DNA of 64,000 nt, taken from assembly GCA_913043235.1 (NCBI GenBank), contig CAJWLO010000002.1, positions 1 to 64,000 of the forward strand, written 5' to 3'. Source of the stretch: an uncultured Fidelibacterota bacterium. GTDB lineage: Bacteria > Fidelibacterota > Marinisomatia > Marinisomatales > UBA1611. The notes beneath the pieces were generated by a model, which ran no database searches, was not told the origin of the DNA, and saw only the letters and a list, made by a program, of their open reading frames with translations. Position numbers and translations under genes: made by a program. Positions 16,985 to 25,627 of the stretch are shown here, one piece after another (position 1 is the stretch's first letter; each line of letters begins with the position of its first letter).

Positions 16985-19900
16985 ATGCAAAAAATAAGAA
17001 TCATTGCTGTACTGATAGTTTGTTCATTTTTACTTGCACAGAGCGGTAACAGCAATAAAAAGAAAAAAGTGTATCGTACCCAATGGGGGACGTTTGTTAC
17101 AGCACCGGATACACCTGAAAAAAATCAGGTTACAAAATCAAAGTCGGAGATGGAAAAGATTCAGAAAAGGATCCAGTCAAATCTTAAGAAGACTTCCCGG
17201 AATCACCGCCAGGAATTGGAAAATCTAAAGGGAGAATATGATTCTCAAATGGCTACGATGCAGTTAGATTATAATTCACAGTTAGCCAAAATGCAGGAAC
17301 AGATCAACCTATTATATCTATTAACGGAAAAAAAGGCAGACACTGTCTATACAGTCAGCCATGATACCATCACTGTTCATGATTCCACTGTCGTTTATGA
17401 TACAACTTTTATTTATACCAATGCCACCACAACGGTTTATGATACAGCAGTTTTTTACGATAGTCTGTTTGTCTATAATTATGATACTACGACCATAGTA
17501 AATACAAACTTTGATACTGTAGTGGTTTATGACACATCATTTGTTCATACATATGATACTACCTATGTAAATCTGGAAAAGACGAATTATGATACCACTG
17601 TTGTTCTTGACAGTTTATATATTTTTACCTTTGATACTACATTTATAAAAGATACGCTATGGGTTTTTGCTTATGATACTACCACCGTATATGATACTGC
17701 CTGGGTATTTGCTTATGACACAACCTTTGTGCGGGATTCTATCTGGGTTTTTGCCCATGACACCATGGTGGTGTACGATACAACCACAGTGGTGAATAAT
17801 GACACAGTTACAATACACACCTATGCCACCAATTTCAAACCAGAAATTATTGATGGACAGCAAGCCCAATTCCCAATTTGGCAATCTTTGGATGATGCGA
17901 TACAGGCCCGCAATGCTGGTGATGACCGGGCCCAGGAATGGATTAATGAAGCACTTTATGCCGCTAATGGTGATTGGAATCGAGCCAAAGATGAATACAA
18001 AAAATTTCAGAGTATTTATTCATCCGCCACGGTAAAAAGTATTTTAGGGCAACCGTCTAACCCTGAGTTCATTGGTCCATTGGAAGCGCAGGATGCAATG
18101 AAATATCGTTCCGTGACATATGACACGCTTCGTTTTTTAACTGTAGATACCCTAGTGGTCCAGGATACGATTCGGGACCTGGTTAGGCAAGCAATCATAA
18201 CTTATGATACGAGTGTAGTAACTAATCATAGTGAAGTCATCGAAAATACGACTCCATCTGAGCATGAGATGATGGTTCGTTATCATGATAACGGTCGTTT
18301 AAAAGAACGGGGGCTTATGAAAGGTTTAAAACGTAACGGTACTTGGATCTTTTACAGCTCAGCCGGGAAGGAAGTTCGTAGAACTACTTATGACATGGGT
18401 CGTATCACAAAAGATGAGGATCTTGTAAATAACGGGAAAAATACCCTACGGAATAAACCGCAAACAACAAGGCCAAAGGCTATGGCCAAAGCAGTGCATA
18501 CAAAGTATGATACTCCTCCTAAGCCCAAGTCGCGAATTCTTCCGGTAGTAGATGTGGCCCATGGAGGAGCTACAGTAATTACACAGTGTTTGGTAGATAG
18601 AGATGGATATGTGGAGCAGGTCAATGTGATAAAAAGTAGCGCAATTCCAGCCTTGGACCAAGCAGCAATTTCGGCGATAAAAAACACTGACTTCAAACCT
18701 GCAACAGTTAATAATGTGCCAACTGCAGTATGGATAGAGCAGGAAATTCTATTTCCAGCCAATCCTTTGGAATCTGTTTTAAGTCCTGGAATTACCAGAC
18801 AAGATTTTCATGCGCTCTATCTTGGCCAGATTGTCAAAGCGTTGGATCAAGAAGGTGAACAATTATCGGAGTTGCAACAGGATGAGTTCATGGAGAAACT
18901 CAAAACTTCTATTGACGAAACGTATTTTGAGATAGAAGCTTTATATTTAGAAGAAGAAGTAGCTTTTCTAAAAAATGAAATACAGAATTTTATTTTTCAT
19001 ATGGATAATGAAGAAGGTACTCTCCAGAGTGGAGTACAATTATATCGGGCTACGTCAGAATCCAGGATTACACTCATTGATCAAGATGGGACTGTCTTGG
19101 CAGATTCACACTTGGATGAAGATGGGATTAAATCCATGGATAATCATGCCTCCCGTCCTGAAGTCTTGGCATCAACAATATCCGAATATGGGGTTGCAGT
19201 TCGACACAGTGAAACTTTGGAAAAGAATTTAATATATGTTGCCCATGCTGTTGATAAAGAAGATGATCACAGACGAATTTATGCACGTTTTTCCAAACCA
19301 CTTGGTGTTATCCGGGAACAGCGTGCCTTACGAATATATGAGCAGGAGGTAATTAGTGCTCTCTTAGCTAGCAAGGTAAATTTAGCACAAAACAACCAAT
19401 CCGGATTTTTGGCCAATTATATACAAGGTTTGAAAGATCATTTGGCAGAGCTCGGATATGGAGTAGATATAGAAGCCAATGAACAAATCATTCGTTCCTA
19501 TACAGATAAATTAGAAGCAAAGAGTGGGGAAATAGCGGGTAACCTAAAGCGGGAGATCGATACTTTTATCAATTATCTTATTACGGTTTCTAAAGGAGGC
19601 TTACATTCTTCAGTGGCTTCTTATGCCCAGTCTGCAGATGTACGAATCACCTTGATTGATGCTAATGGGGTAGTTCTTACTGATTCAGATCTGGACCTAC
19701 TCCAATTATCTAAGATGGATAATCACATCAATCGTTTGGAAGTGGTACAATCCAACACGCTCCCATACGGTACCGTATCCCGGTTCAGCAATACACTACA
19801 GCAAAAATTTGTTTATGTTGCTCGTCGTCTCCCAGAGACGATGCAGGAAGCACGATATGTGCGTTTGGCTAGATCATTACGGGCAGATTATTCCCGGGTC

Positions 19901-21322
19901 CATATGGAAGAAGATGAACTCTTGAATTTATATGTATCTCTAATTGAAAAGAGTTTTGGCCGAGCTGGGGTGAATTTCACCGATGAGAAACGAAAGGATT
20001 TTAGCAATAGTTTTCAAATGGTGGTTAGAAAACGTAATGCCAAAGTACAAATGAATCACAAATTGAAGCACTACCGACTCTATATAGAGGAAATCAATCA
20101 AGCATTGGATGTAGTCCAATTAATGACTAATTCAGATCAAGAAGAGCTATTTGCAAAAATTTACCAGGAAAATGTGATCCGTGAGTTCAGTTCTAGTAAA
20201 AGTGTAAATGTAGAATTAAATGAAGAATCTGTGAGAACATATCTTAAAAACGAGGCAGTAAAAGAAGAACAACGAAAAAAATTGGTTCTGAAAGAAGGTT
20301 TAATTGTTACCTACCATGACAACGGCCGTGTTAAAGAAAAAGGTATGTATATTGCTGGAAGAAAAGAAGGGGAATGGTATGTTTATAGTTCAAGAGGAAA
20401 ACTAATAAAAACTGTTGATTATAAAAAAGGTAAAGCAATTGCCACTAACGCTCCCGATAAATTCAAGGATATCGCGACCTACCATGAAAACGGTCGTATC
20501 AAAGAACAGGGAATAACCCGAAATGGCAAAAGAGATGGTGAATGGAAACTATATAATGCACGGGGTAAATTGGAGACAGTGAGGGTTTATGCAAGGGGGA
20601 AAATCGTTCGTCAAGATAGACCAGAAAAAATGGAAGAAGTTGCTGAATATCATGATAATGGACGTATTAAGGCCCAAGGAAATATTAAAAATGGAAAGAA
20701 GGACGGTGTTTGGAAACTATACAGTAGCAGAGGAAAAATGATAAAATCAATCACCTATGCCAGCGGTGAAATTATCAGGGATACAGAATCGTCTAAAAAA
20801 GATTTGTTGCAACCTCTGCGAGAAGGAGCCCATGTGGACTATCATGACAATGGTCGTATTAAGATATCAGGCACTTTTAAGAAAAACAAGAAATCTGGAG
20901 AATGGCGAGAATACGATAAACGGGGAACCATTATCTCCATTACCATTTATTCTGATGGGGAGATATTATTCCAACAGAATCCTAATATAGTTAAGGCCTA
21001 TACTTCTTATCATGATAATGGTCGTCTGAAAGAGCAGGGTATGTTAAAAGGCGAAAAGAGAGATGGTGAATGGTATTTATACAGTAAACGTGGGAAACTA
21101 TTGCGGAAAACAAACTATTTTCAGGGTGCAATCATTAATCAGAATAGTACCAGAGTCATTAATTCATTTGTTACCTACCACAAGAATGGTTTTGTTAAAG
21201 AGGAAGGTATATTAAAAATGGGACAGCGTGATGGGATCTGGAAGCGGTATGATGATGATGGTGAACATATTGAAACAGTGACCTATAACAATGGTAGAGT
21301 TTTGAGCCGAGAAAAGGTATAA
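16985..21322 (+). CDS. Giant exported mosaic: TonB-C, sensor-like and MORN_2 repeats
   Basis: The signal peptide is residues 1-19 (ending LLAQ). A coiled coil follows at about 45-115. Residues about 118-285 are a low-complexity chain of 'VYDTT'/'FAYDTT' units, likely a long extracellular stalk. Residues about 428-472 hold the first MORN_2/YwqK repeat ('YHDNGRLKERG'). A TonB C-terminal-like domain lies at about 521-590 ('GGATVITQCLVDRDGYVEQVNVI', 'AISAIKNTDFKPA'). Two segments near 691-770 and 885-960 match the PhoR-type extracellular sensor of histidine kinases ('RITLIDQDGTVLADS', 'MDNHASRPEV', 'RHSETLEKNLIYVA'), yet no kinase follows. Each is flanked by long helices. Six more MORN_2 repeats (about 1105-1445; 'YH.NGR.KE.G', 'DGEW.LY') end the protein. 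It has its own promoter and a strong terminator. The combination is new to me; function unknown. Confidence 0.8.
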   Translation: MQKIRIIAVLIVCSFLLAQSGNSNKKKKVYRTQWGTFVTAPDTPEKNQVTKSKSEMEKIQKRIQSNLKKTSRNHRQELENLKGEYDSQMATMQLDYNSQLAKMQEQINLLYLLTEKKADTVYTVSHDTITVHDSTVVYDTTFIYTNATTTVYDTAVFYDSLFVYNYDTTTIVNTNFDTVVVYDTSFVHTYDTTYVNLEKTNYDTTVVLDSLYIFTFDTTFIKDTLWVFAYDTTTVYDTAWVFAYDTTFVRDSIWVFAHDTMVVYDTTTVVNNDTVTIHTYATNFKPEIIDGQQAQFPIWQSLDDAIQARNAGDDRAQEWINEALYAANGDWNRAKDEYKKFQSIYSSATVKSILGQPSNPEFIGPLEAQDAMKYRSVTYDTLRFLTVDTLVVQDTIRDLVRQAIITYDTSVVTNHSEVIENTTPSEHEMMVRYHDNGRLKERGLMKGLKRNGTWIFYSSAGKEVRRTTYDMGRITKDEDLVNNGKNTLRNKPQTTRPKAMAKAVHTKYDTPPKPKSRILPVVDVAHGGATVITQCLVDRDGYVEQVNVIKSSAIPALDQAAISAIKNTDFKPATVNNVPTAVWIEQEILFPANPLESVLSPGITRQDFHALYLGQIVKALDQEGEQLSELQQDEFMEKLKTSIDETYFEIEALYLEEEVAFLKNEIQNFIFHMDNEEGTLQSGVQLYRATSESRITLIDQDGTVLADSHLDEDGIKSMDNHASRPEVLASTISEYGVAVRHSETLEKNLIYVAHAVDKEDDHRRIYARFSKPLGVIREQRALRIYEQEVISALLASKVNLAQNNQSGFLANYIQGLKDHLAELGYGVDIEANEQIIRSYTDKLEAKSGEIAGNLKREIDTFINYLITVSKGGLHSSVASYAQSADVRITLIDANGVVLTDSDLDLLQLSKMDNHINRLEVVQSNTLPYGTVSRFSNTLQQKFVYVARRLPETMQEARYVRLARSLRADYSRVHMEEDELLNLYVSLIEKSFGRAGVNFTDEKRKDFSNSFQMVVRKRNAKVQMNHKLKHYRLYIEEINQALDVVQLMTNSDQEELFAKIYQENVIREFSSSKSVNVELNEESVRTYLKNEAVKEEQRKKLVLKEGLIVTYHDNGRVKEKGMYIAGRKEGEWYVYSSRGKLIKTVDYKKGKAIATNAPDKFKDIATYHENGRIKEQGITRNGKRDGEWKLYNARGKLETVRVYARGKIVRQDRPEKMEEVAEYHDNGRIKAQGNIKNGKKDGVWKLYSSRGKMIKSITYASGEIIRDTESSKKDLLQPLREGAHVDYHDNGRIKISGTFKKNKKSGEWREYDKRGTIISITIYSDGEILFQQNPNIVKAYTSYHDNGRLKEQGMLKGEKRDGEWYLYSKRGKLLRKTNYFQGAIINQNSTRVINSFVTYHKNGFVKEEGILKMGQRDGIWKRYDDDGEHIETVTYNNGRVLSREKV

Positions 21323-21342
21323 CAAAAAATTATCTCAAACAT

Positions 21343-21370
21343 TGAAAAATCCTGCTGCGGCAGGGTTTTT
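21343..21370 (+). terminator. Rho-independent terminator of the 1445-aa gene
   Basis: A 12-base stem (arms 21343-21354 and 21359-21370, one G-T pair) with a TGCG loop. The upper stem is CCTGC/GCAGG and the lower arm ends in TTTTT, preceded by a run of A on the other side. It lies 21 bases after the stop codon. Confidence 0.85.
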
Positions 21371-21449
21371 CAATTACAACCATATTATTTTCCTTGAGAA
21401 TCAATTCTTTTTTTCTCATACTATGCTATATAAGAATTGAGGAAAAATA

Positions 21450-21689
21450 ATGAAAGAATATATTAAGGGCCTGATCACAGGTTTAATACTATCATTCTGC
21501 GTATTGACACTTTCTGGAGCCGGAGGAACAAGTAGTACAAACAAAATTCTTGAGAAAATCGAGAAAGATATAAGTAATATAGAGAGTGATATATACCGTA
21601 TAAGCGAGAAGGGAGTGGAATGCCTCAGCGCCGTTCGCTGTGGCGGTGGTTTTGTGGATCGCATATTAGAAGATGTGAACTGTCAGTGA
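21450..21689 (+). CDS. Small exported or membrane protein, 79 aa
   Basis: GAGGAAA sits 6 bases before the ATG. The N-terminus 'YIKGLITGLILSFCVLTLSGAGG' is a signal peptide or single membrane anchor. The rest is a short amphipathic helix ('NKILEKIEKDISNIESDIYRI') and a Cys-containing tail ('ECLSAVRCGGGFVDRILEDVNC', three Cys), which could form disulfides in the periplasm. I do not recognise a family. The stop overlaps the next gene's GTG start (GTGA), so the two are likely made together. Confidence 0.6.
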   Translation: MKEYIKGLITGLILSFCVLTLSGAGGTSSTNKILEKIEKDISNIESDIYRISEKGVECLSAVRCGGGFVDRILEDVNCQ

Positions 21690-22168
21690 AGATCATGTTA
21701 CAAACCTTCTTTTTAAGCCTAGTATTCAGGATGCTTGTCTGTGAGTTCTTGGAAGCCCAGTCGGTATTTATTTCGATTCAACCATTTGAGTATACAACTG
21801 GCGAACAAAAATTAACGGAAGATATTATATACCTTTTTGAAACCCAGTTTAGGAAAACTCCTTTAGTAGCATTGGTTCCTAAAGAACAGGAGACAGAAAT
21901 CATGGATCAGGACCAATACCTATTAGATGGGTCTATCCGTATTAAGCCCATCCGTCTGAGAGACATGTATGGCAAATATAAGGTTATTCGCGGTCATCTG
22001 GGTCTGTTTCCTGAACACTACACTCTTTCTGCAGAAATGGTTGATAAGAATACGGGAGCTCTGGAATACTCTTTCCAATTTAAGGGTTCACTTCATGATG
22101 TTCGGACCTTAGGTGTAGACCAAATGGTTATAGAATTCTCTAGTCGTTTGGCAAAACTGGGTCTTTGA
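21686..22168 (+). CDS. Exported protein, possibly a CsgG/LpoB-like fold, 160 aa
   Basis: The GTG at 21686 overlaps the upstream stop (GTGA). ATG 21695 is the alternative start, and a much longer frame from 21620 would run through the upstream gene. A signal peptide ends near 'FLEAQS'. The mature part begins 'VFISIQPFEYTTGEQKLTEDIIYLFETQF', with the strand-then-helix start seen in TolB-N/CsgG/LpoB-type periplasmic proteins. Strands containing 'GHLGLFPEHYTLSAEMVD' and 'GALEYSF' then resemble their sheet. This fold guess is weak. It forms a two-gene operon with the 79-residue protein. Confidence 0.55.
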   Translation: MKIMLQTFFLSLVFRMLVCEFLEAQSVFISIQPFEYTTGEQKLTEDIIYLFETQFRKTPLVALVPKEQETEIMDQDQYLLDGSIRIKPIRLRDMYGKYKVIRGHLGLFPEHYTLSAEMVDKNTGALEYSFQFKGSLHDVRTLGVDQMVIEFSSRLAKLGL

Positions 22169-22206
22169 ATATTTTATAGTTTGTTCTGTCTTTGTATAGA
22201 TAATTA

Positions 22207-22235
22207 TTGACAGTAACATGGTAATATTTTGTAAT
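22207..22235 (+). promoter_or_regulatory. Near-consensus promoter for the moa operon
   Basis: TTGACA at 22207-22212 (perfect -35) and TGTAAT at 22230-22235 (one mismatch to TATAAT) lie 17 bases apart. Transcription would start near 22242 and give a leader of about 140 bases before moaA, exactly covering the structured stretch described next. Confidence 0.5.
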
Positions 22236-22249
22236 AACTTGGCAAAAGA

Positions 22250-22383
22250 CCTAAGTTAACGATGCACTCTTAGCCAAAAGGCCTACGTTTTTCCTGATGG
22301 AAGTGATAAGGTCTACGGCCGGTACGGTTTGACCGGAAACGGTTATACCGCTCCCGATTCCCGGTTCCTTGGGATGAATTGGA
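22250..22383 (+). ncRNA. Structured moaA leader, candidate Moco riboswitch
   Basis: The leader is GC-richer than the surrounding intergenic DNA and folds by eye into several hairpins: GCC-AAAA-GGC at 22273-22282; a 5-base stem (22320-22324 with 22346-22350) enclosing ACCG-GAAA-CGGT (22332-22343) with a GNRA tetraloop; and TCCC/GGGA (22352-22355 with 22371-22374). The last GGGA lies 9 bases before ATG 22384 and could be the ribosome site, hidden when the stem forms. Moco RNA motifs are known upstream of moaA in other bacteria and contain a GNRA-type element. I cannot match the full consensus from memory, so the class is inferred from gene context and structure. Confidence 0.42.
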
Positions 22384-23430
22384 ATGAGTATGAATAACGA
22401 TACTAAAACTGAAAAATCTGTCGAAAGTAGGCAGAAAATCCGTTCTTCCGCACTTTTAGACCAGTTCGGCCGTACCTTTGATTATGTTCGGATTGCAGTG
22501 AATGAAAAATGTAACCTACGTTGTATCTACTGCATGCCTGAAAATGGCGTACCCTTTAAACCTGAAAATAATTTGCTTAACCCGGATGAAATCAAACAAC
22601 TCGTTAATATTTTGGCTAGCTTGGGTGTTAAAAAAGTACGTTTTACTGGTGGAGAGCCATTATTGCATAATGATATTATTGAATTAATCCAAACGGCAGC
22701 ATTTACACCAGGAATTCGATCTGTGCATCTAACAACAAATGGCGTTTTGCTTAAATCAAAAATATCAGAATTACAGGATTCAGGGTTAACCGGTGTCAAT
22801 ATCAGTTTAGATACTTTGGATTCTGAAAAATTTGAGCAGATAACTCGCCGTAAAAATTTATATAATGTAATGTCTGGATTAGATGCTGTCTTAGCATCAG
22901 GACGATTTAAAACAAAATTAAATGTGGTTGTTATGCGGAATTTTAATGAGGATGAATTGGATCGCTTTGTTGGAATGACCAAACATCGTGATATTGTTGT
23001 ACGTTTCATTGAATTGATGCCCTTTGATTCACAGCAGATCTGGAAAACAGGTAAATTCTATGGTGCAGATCAAATTATAAGGGATATTAAGAATGCATTC
23101 CCACACCTGGTTATCGATAAGGGATCAAGGACGGAGCACAACATTTACAGAATACCAGGCTACCGAGGGAAAATCGCTGTGATACCTTCATATTCCCGGA
23201 ATTTATGCGGGGCCTGTAATCGTATCCGTATCACGGCAGATGGCAAAATATTAAACTGTCTATTTTCAGGTCAAGAAACCAGTCTAATTGATCGATTGCG
23301 TGGAGGCGCAAGTGATGGAGAAATTGCTGAGTTAATAAAAACGGCAATGTGGCATAAACTGGAAAATGGCTGGCAAGCTCAGAAAACAGGTGAAGAACAA
23401 AGAAACAGTATGACCCAGATCGGAGGATGA
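22384..23430 (+). CDS. moaA: GTP 3',8-cyclase (first step of Moco synthesis)
   Basis: A radical-SAM enzyme that rearranges GTP to 3',8-cyclo-GTP. The N-terminal cluster motif 'CNLRCIYC' (C-x3-C-x2-C) lies near residue 40, 'RFTGGEPLL' follows near residue 82, and the C-terminal cluster motif 'CGACNRIRITADGKILNC' lies near 275. The protein ends 'IGG', the conserved Gly-Gly tail that enters the active site. Length (348) is slightly above the family norm because of about 18 extra N-terminal residues. ATG 22390 is an alternative start two codons on. It leads a six-gene Moco operon and is preceded by a promoter and a structured leader. Confidence 0.97.
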   Translation: MSMNNDTKTEKSVESRQKIRSSALLDQFGRTFDYVRIAVNEKCNLRCIYCMPENGVPFKPENNLLNPDEIKQLVNILASLGVKKVRFTGGEPLLHNDIIELIQTAAFTPGIRSVHLTTNGVLLKSKISELQDSGLTGVNISLDTLDSEKFEQITRRKNLYNVMSGLDAVLASGRFKTKLNVVVMRNFNEDELDRFVGMTKHRDIVVRFIELMPFDSQQIWKTGKFYGADQIIRDIKNAFPHLVIDKGSRTEHNIYRIPGYRGKIAVIPSYSRNLCGACNRIRITADGKILNCLFSGQETSLIDRLRGGASDGEIAELIKTAMWHKLENGWQAQKTGEEQRNSMTQIGG

Positions 23431-23433
23431 TTT

Positions 23434-24375
23434 ATGAAAGAATTTTCACATCTGGATAAAGATGGTAATGTTTACATGGTGGACGTTACTGAAAAACAGG
23501 TTAGTATGCGAACCGCGAAAGCAGAAGGAAAAATTTTTCTTAGTGCTGAAACGATCCATAAAATGAAGGAAGATGCTATTCCCAAAGGGAATGTGCTAAC
23601 TACAGCCAAGTTGGCAGGAATCCAAGCTGCTAAGAAGACATCAGAACTAATACCCATGTGCCACCAGCTTCAACTTTCTCACGTTGATTTGACATTTGAA
23701 CTAAAAAAGAAACATATTATAATTAGGTCTATTGTAAAAACAAAGGAAGCTACCGGGGTGGAGATGGAAGCATTGACAGCAGTTTCCGCGTCCGCCTTGA
23801 CAATATACGATATGTGCAAGGCATTGGATAAGGATATGGTCCTAGGTGAGATTGCACTTATAAATAAAAAAGGCGGCACATCCAGTCATACGGTCACCTA
23901 TCGGCCGCTAGTAGGTATTATTACTATGAGTGATGGTGTGGCTGCGGGAAGCAGGGAAGACAAATCTGGGAAAATATTATCTGATGGTTTTAAACGGGCA
24001 GGTTGTTCCATCCAAAAACAGCTGGTATTGCCTGACGGTTCGGAAGAACTTAGAGAAACCATCCAATCCTGGATTGATTCTGGAGTAGAACTGATTATGA
24101 CTACGGGAGGAACCGGCCTGGGACCGCGGGACCTAACCATTTCTTTAATGGAAACAATGTTCAATTCCCGTTTACCAGGGATCGAACAAGCTCTCCATGC
24201 TTATGGCAGGGGAAAACTGGCGACAGCCAGCCTGTCTCGTCTGGCAGCAGGCGTAGTTGGTCCCGCCATCGTAATTTGTTTACCCGGAAGCCCCGGGGCA
24301 GTGAGGGATGGCCTTGTGGTATTGATTCCAGCCATTTTTCATGCCTACCACATGATGAAGGGTGAAGGACATTAA
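23434..24375 (+). CDS. Fused MoaC-MogA/MoaB Moco synthesis protein
   Basis: Residues about 1-150 are MoaC, cyclic pyranopterin monophosphate synthase: 'MVDVTEKQVSMRTA', 'KKTSELIPMCHQL', 'VKTKEATGVEMEALTAVS', 'DMCKALDKDM'. Residues about 158-313 are the MogA/MoaB fold, which adenylylates molybdopterin: 'GIITMSDGVAAGSREDKSG', 'TTGGTGLGPRD', 'PGIEQALHAYG', 'LPGSPGAV'. The link between them is short and has no stop, so this is one polypeptide joining the second Moco step to a late one. Such fusions occur in several bacteria. A good GGAGGATG ribosome site precedes the ATG, 3 bases after moaA. Confidence 0.95.
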   Translation: MKEFSHLDKDGNVYMVDVTEKQVSMRTAKAEGKIFLSAETIHKMKEDAIPKGNVLTTAKLAGIQAAKKTSELIPMCHQLQLSHVDLTFELKKKHIIIRSIVKTKEATGVEMEALTAVSASALTIYDMCKALDKDMVLGEIALINKKGGTSSHTVTYRPLVGIITMSDGVAAGSREDKSGKILSDGFKRAGCSIQKQLVLPDGSEELRETIQSWIDSGVELIMTTGGTGLGPRDLTISLMETMFNSRLPGIEQALHAYGRGKLATASLSRLAAGVVGPAIVICLPGSPGAVRDGLVVLIPAIFHAYHMMKGEGH

Positions 24376-24403
24376 TGCATTTATTTTCCATTAGGCGTCT
24401 TGC

Positions 24404-25627
24404 ATGCTTACGGTAGAAAAAGCCAGGAATATTATAACTGAAAACGTGAAGCTTCTGGATATCCAGCAGGTAAAACTACAGGAAACATCCGGACGGGTTC
24501 TAGCTGAAGATATCACTGCGTTGTTTCCCATGCCTCGCTTCGATAATTCAGCTATGGATGGATTTGCGGTTAAAGCAGCCGACATCGCTGGTGCGGGAAA
24601 GGATAATGCAGTATCACTGAAAATGATCGGCGGTGTCTCAGCGGGTGATCCAGGTGATCTTGTGCTAAAACCAGGAGAGTGTGCACAGTGTATGACTGGT
24701 GCACCTATCCCCGAGGGTGCGGACGCTGTAGTCATGGTAGAAGATACCAGCGGTTATGATAGCAGTGGAACAGTGAAAATTTACCTTGAAGCATATCCTG
24801 GAAAACATATCCGCAGAAAGGGTGAAGAAATTTCTGAGGGTGATGTGCTTATTCAGAAAAAAACTAAAATTACACCAGCGGAAATGGGTACTCTAGCTAC
24901 TTTTGGTTACAAACATGTTCAGGTCTATCGTAGCCCAAGAGTAGCCTTGATTGGAACTGGCGATGAATTGGTAAAACCAGGTCGTCCTCTTAAACCTGGG
25001 CAAATATATAATTCCAATTTATTTGTATTTTCCGATCTGGCTAACAGGTTGGGAGCAAAGGTTATCATAGATGATATCGTTGCAGATGATCCAAAGGCAC
25101 TCCATACATGCCTATCCCAGGCATTGATGGAATGTGATGTTGTTATTTCATCAGGAGGTGTTTCTATGGGCCGTCACGACTATGTACGGAAAATATTTAT
25201 GGAATTGGGAGTGAGTGAACATTTCTGGCGAGTGGCACAAAAACCAGGTAAACCATTATTCTTTGGGACCACTGCCGATACGTTAATTTTTGGTCTGCCT
25301 GGTAACCCGGTATCCAGTTTCATTGGTTTTATGGAATGGGTATGGCCGGCCATAGAAAAAATGATGGGCATAACCGCGAGCAGAACTATACCCGCTATAT
25401 TGGCAGATCAATTTCCTCGAGAGCGAGTTAAAACCCGTTTTCTTTTTGGCCGGGCTTGGTGGGATGAAGGCCATCTGGTCTGTGCATCTTCTTTAAAGGT
25501 TGGTTCTCATATGCTTTCGTCTTCGCTGGATGCCAATTGTATCATTAGCAGCGAGCCTGGCGATAAACCCCTCCAACCAGGGGAAATGGTGCAGATACGA
25601 ATTTTGCCATGGAAATCGATCCCATGA
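24404..25627 (+). CDS. moeA: Molybdopterin molybdenumtransferase MoeA
   Basis: MoeA inserts molybdate into adenylylated molybdopterin. Family motifs are in order: 'FDNSAMDGFAV' near residue 46, 'MTGAPIPEGADAVV' near 98, 'GTGDELVKPGRPL' near 185, 'SSGGVSMGRHDYV' near 248 and 'FGLPGNPVSS' near 295. The length of 407 residues is normal. It starts 28 bases after the moaC-mogA stop and its own stop overlaps the next ATG (ATGA). Confidence 0.96.
   Translation: MLTVEKARNIITENVKLLDIQQVKLQETSGRVLAEDITALFPMPRFDNSAMDGFAVKAADIAGAGKDNAVSLKMIGGVSAGDPGDLVLKPGECAQCMTGAPIPEGADAVVMVEDTSGYDSSGTVKIYLEAYPGKHIRRKGEEISEGDVLIQKKTKITPAEMGTLATFGYKHVQVYRSPRVALIGTGDELVKPGRPLKPGQIYNSNLFVFSDLANRLGAKVIIDDIVADDPKALHTCLSQALMECDVVISSGGVSMGRHDYVRKIFMELGVSEHFWRVAQKPGKPLFFGTTADTLIFGLPGNPVSSFIGFMEWVWPAIEKMMGITASRTIPAILADQFPRERVKTRFLFGRAWWDEGHLVCASSLKVGSHMLSSSLDANCIISSEPGDKPLQPGEMVQIRILPWKSIP

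Noticed and set aside
18270-21320. MORN_2/YwqK repeats as a toxin-antitoxin system
   Set aside because: Databases often label YwqK-type repeats as antitoxin. Here they sit in a long exported protein with no toxin gene beside it.
23434-24375. MoaC-MogA fusion as a sequencing error joining two genes
   Set aside because: The linker is short, in frame and has no start or ribosome site, and such fusions occur in other bacteria.
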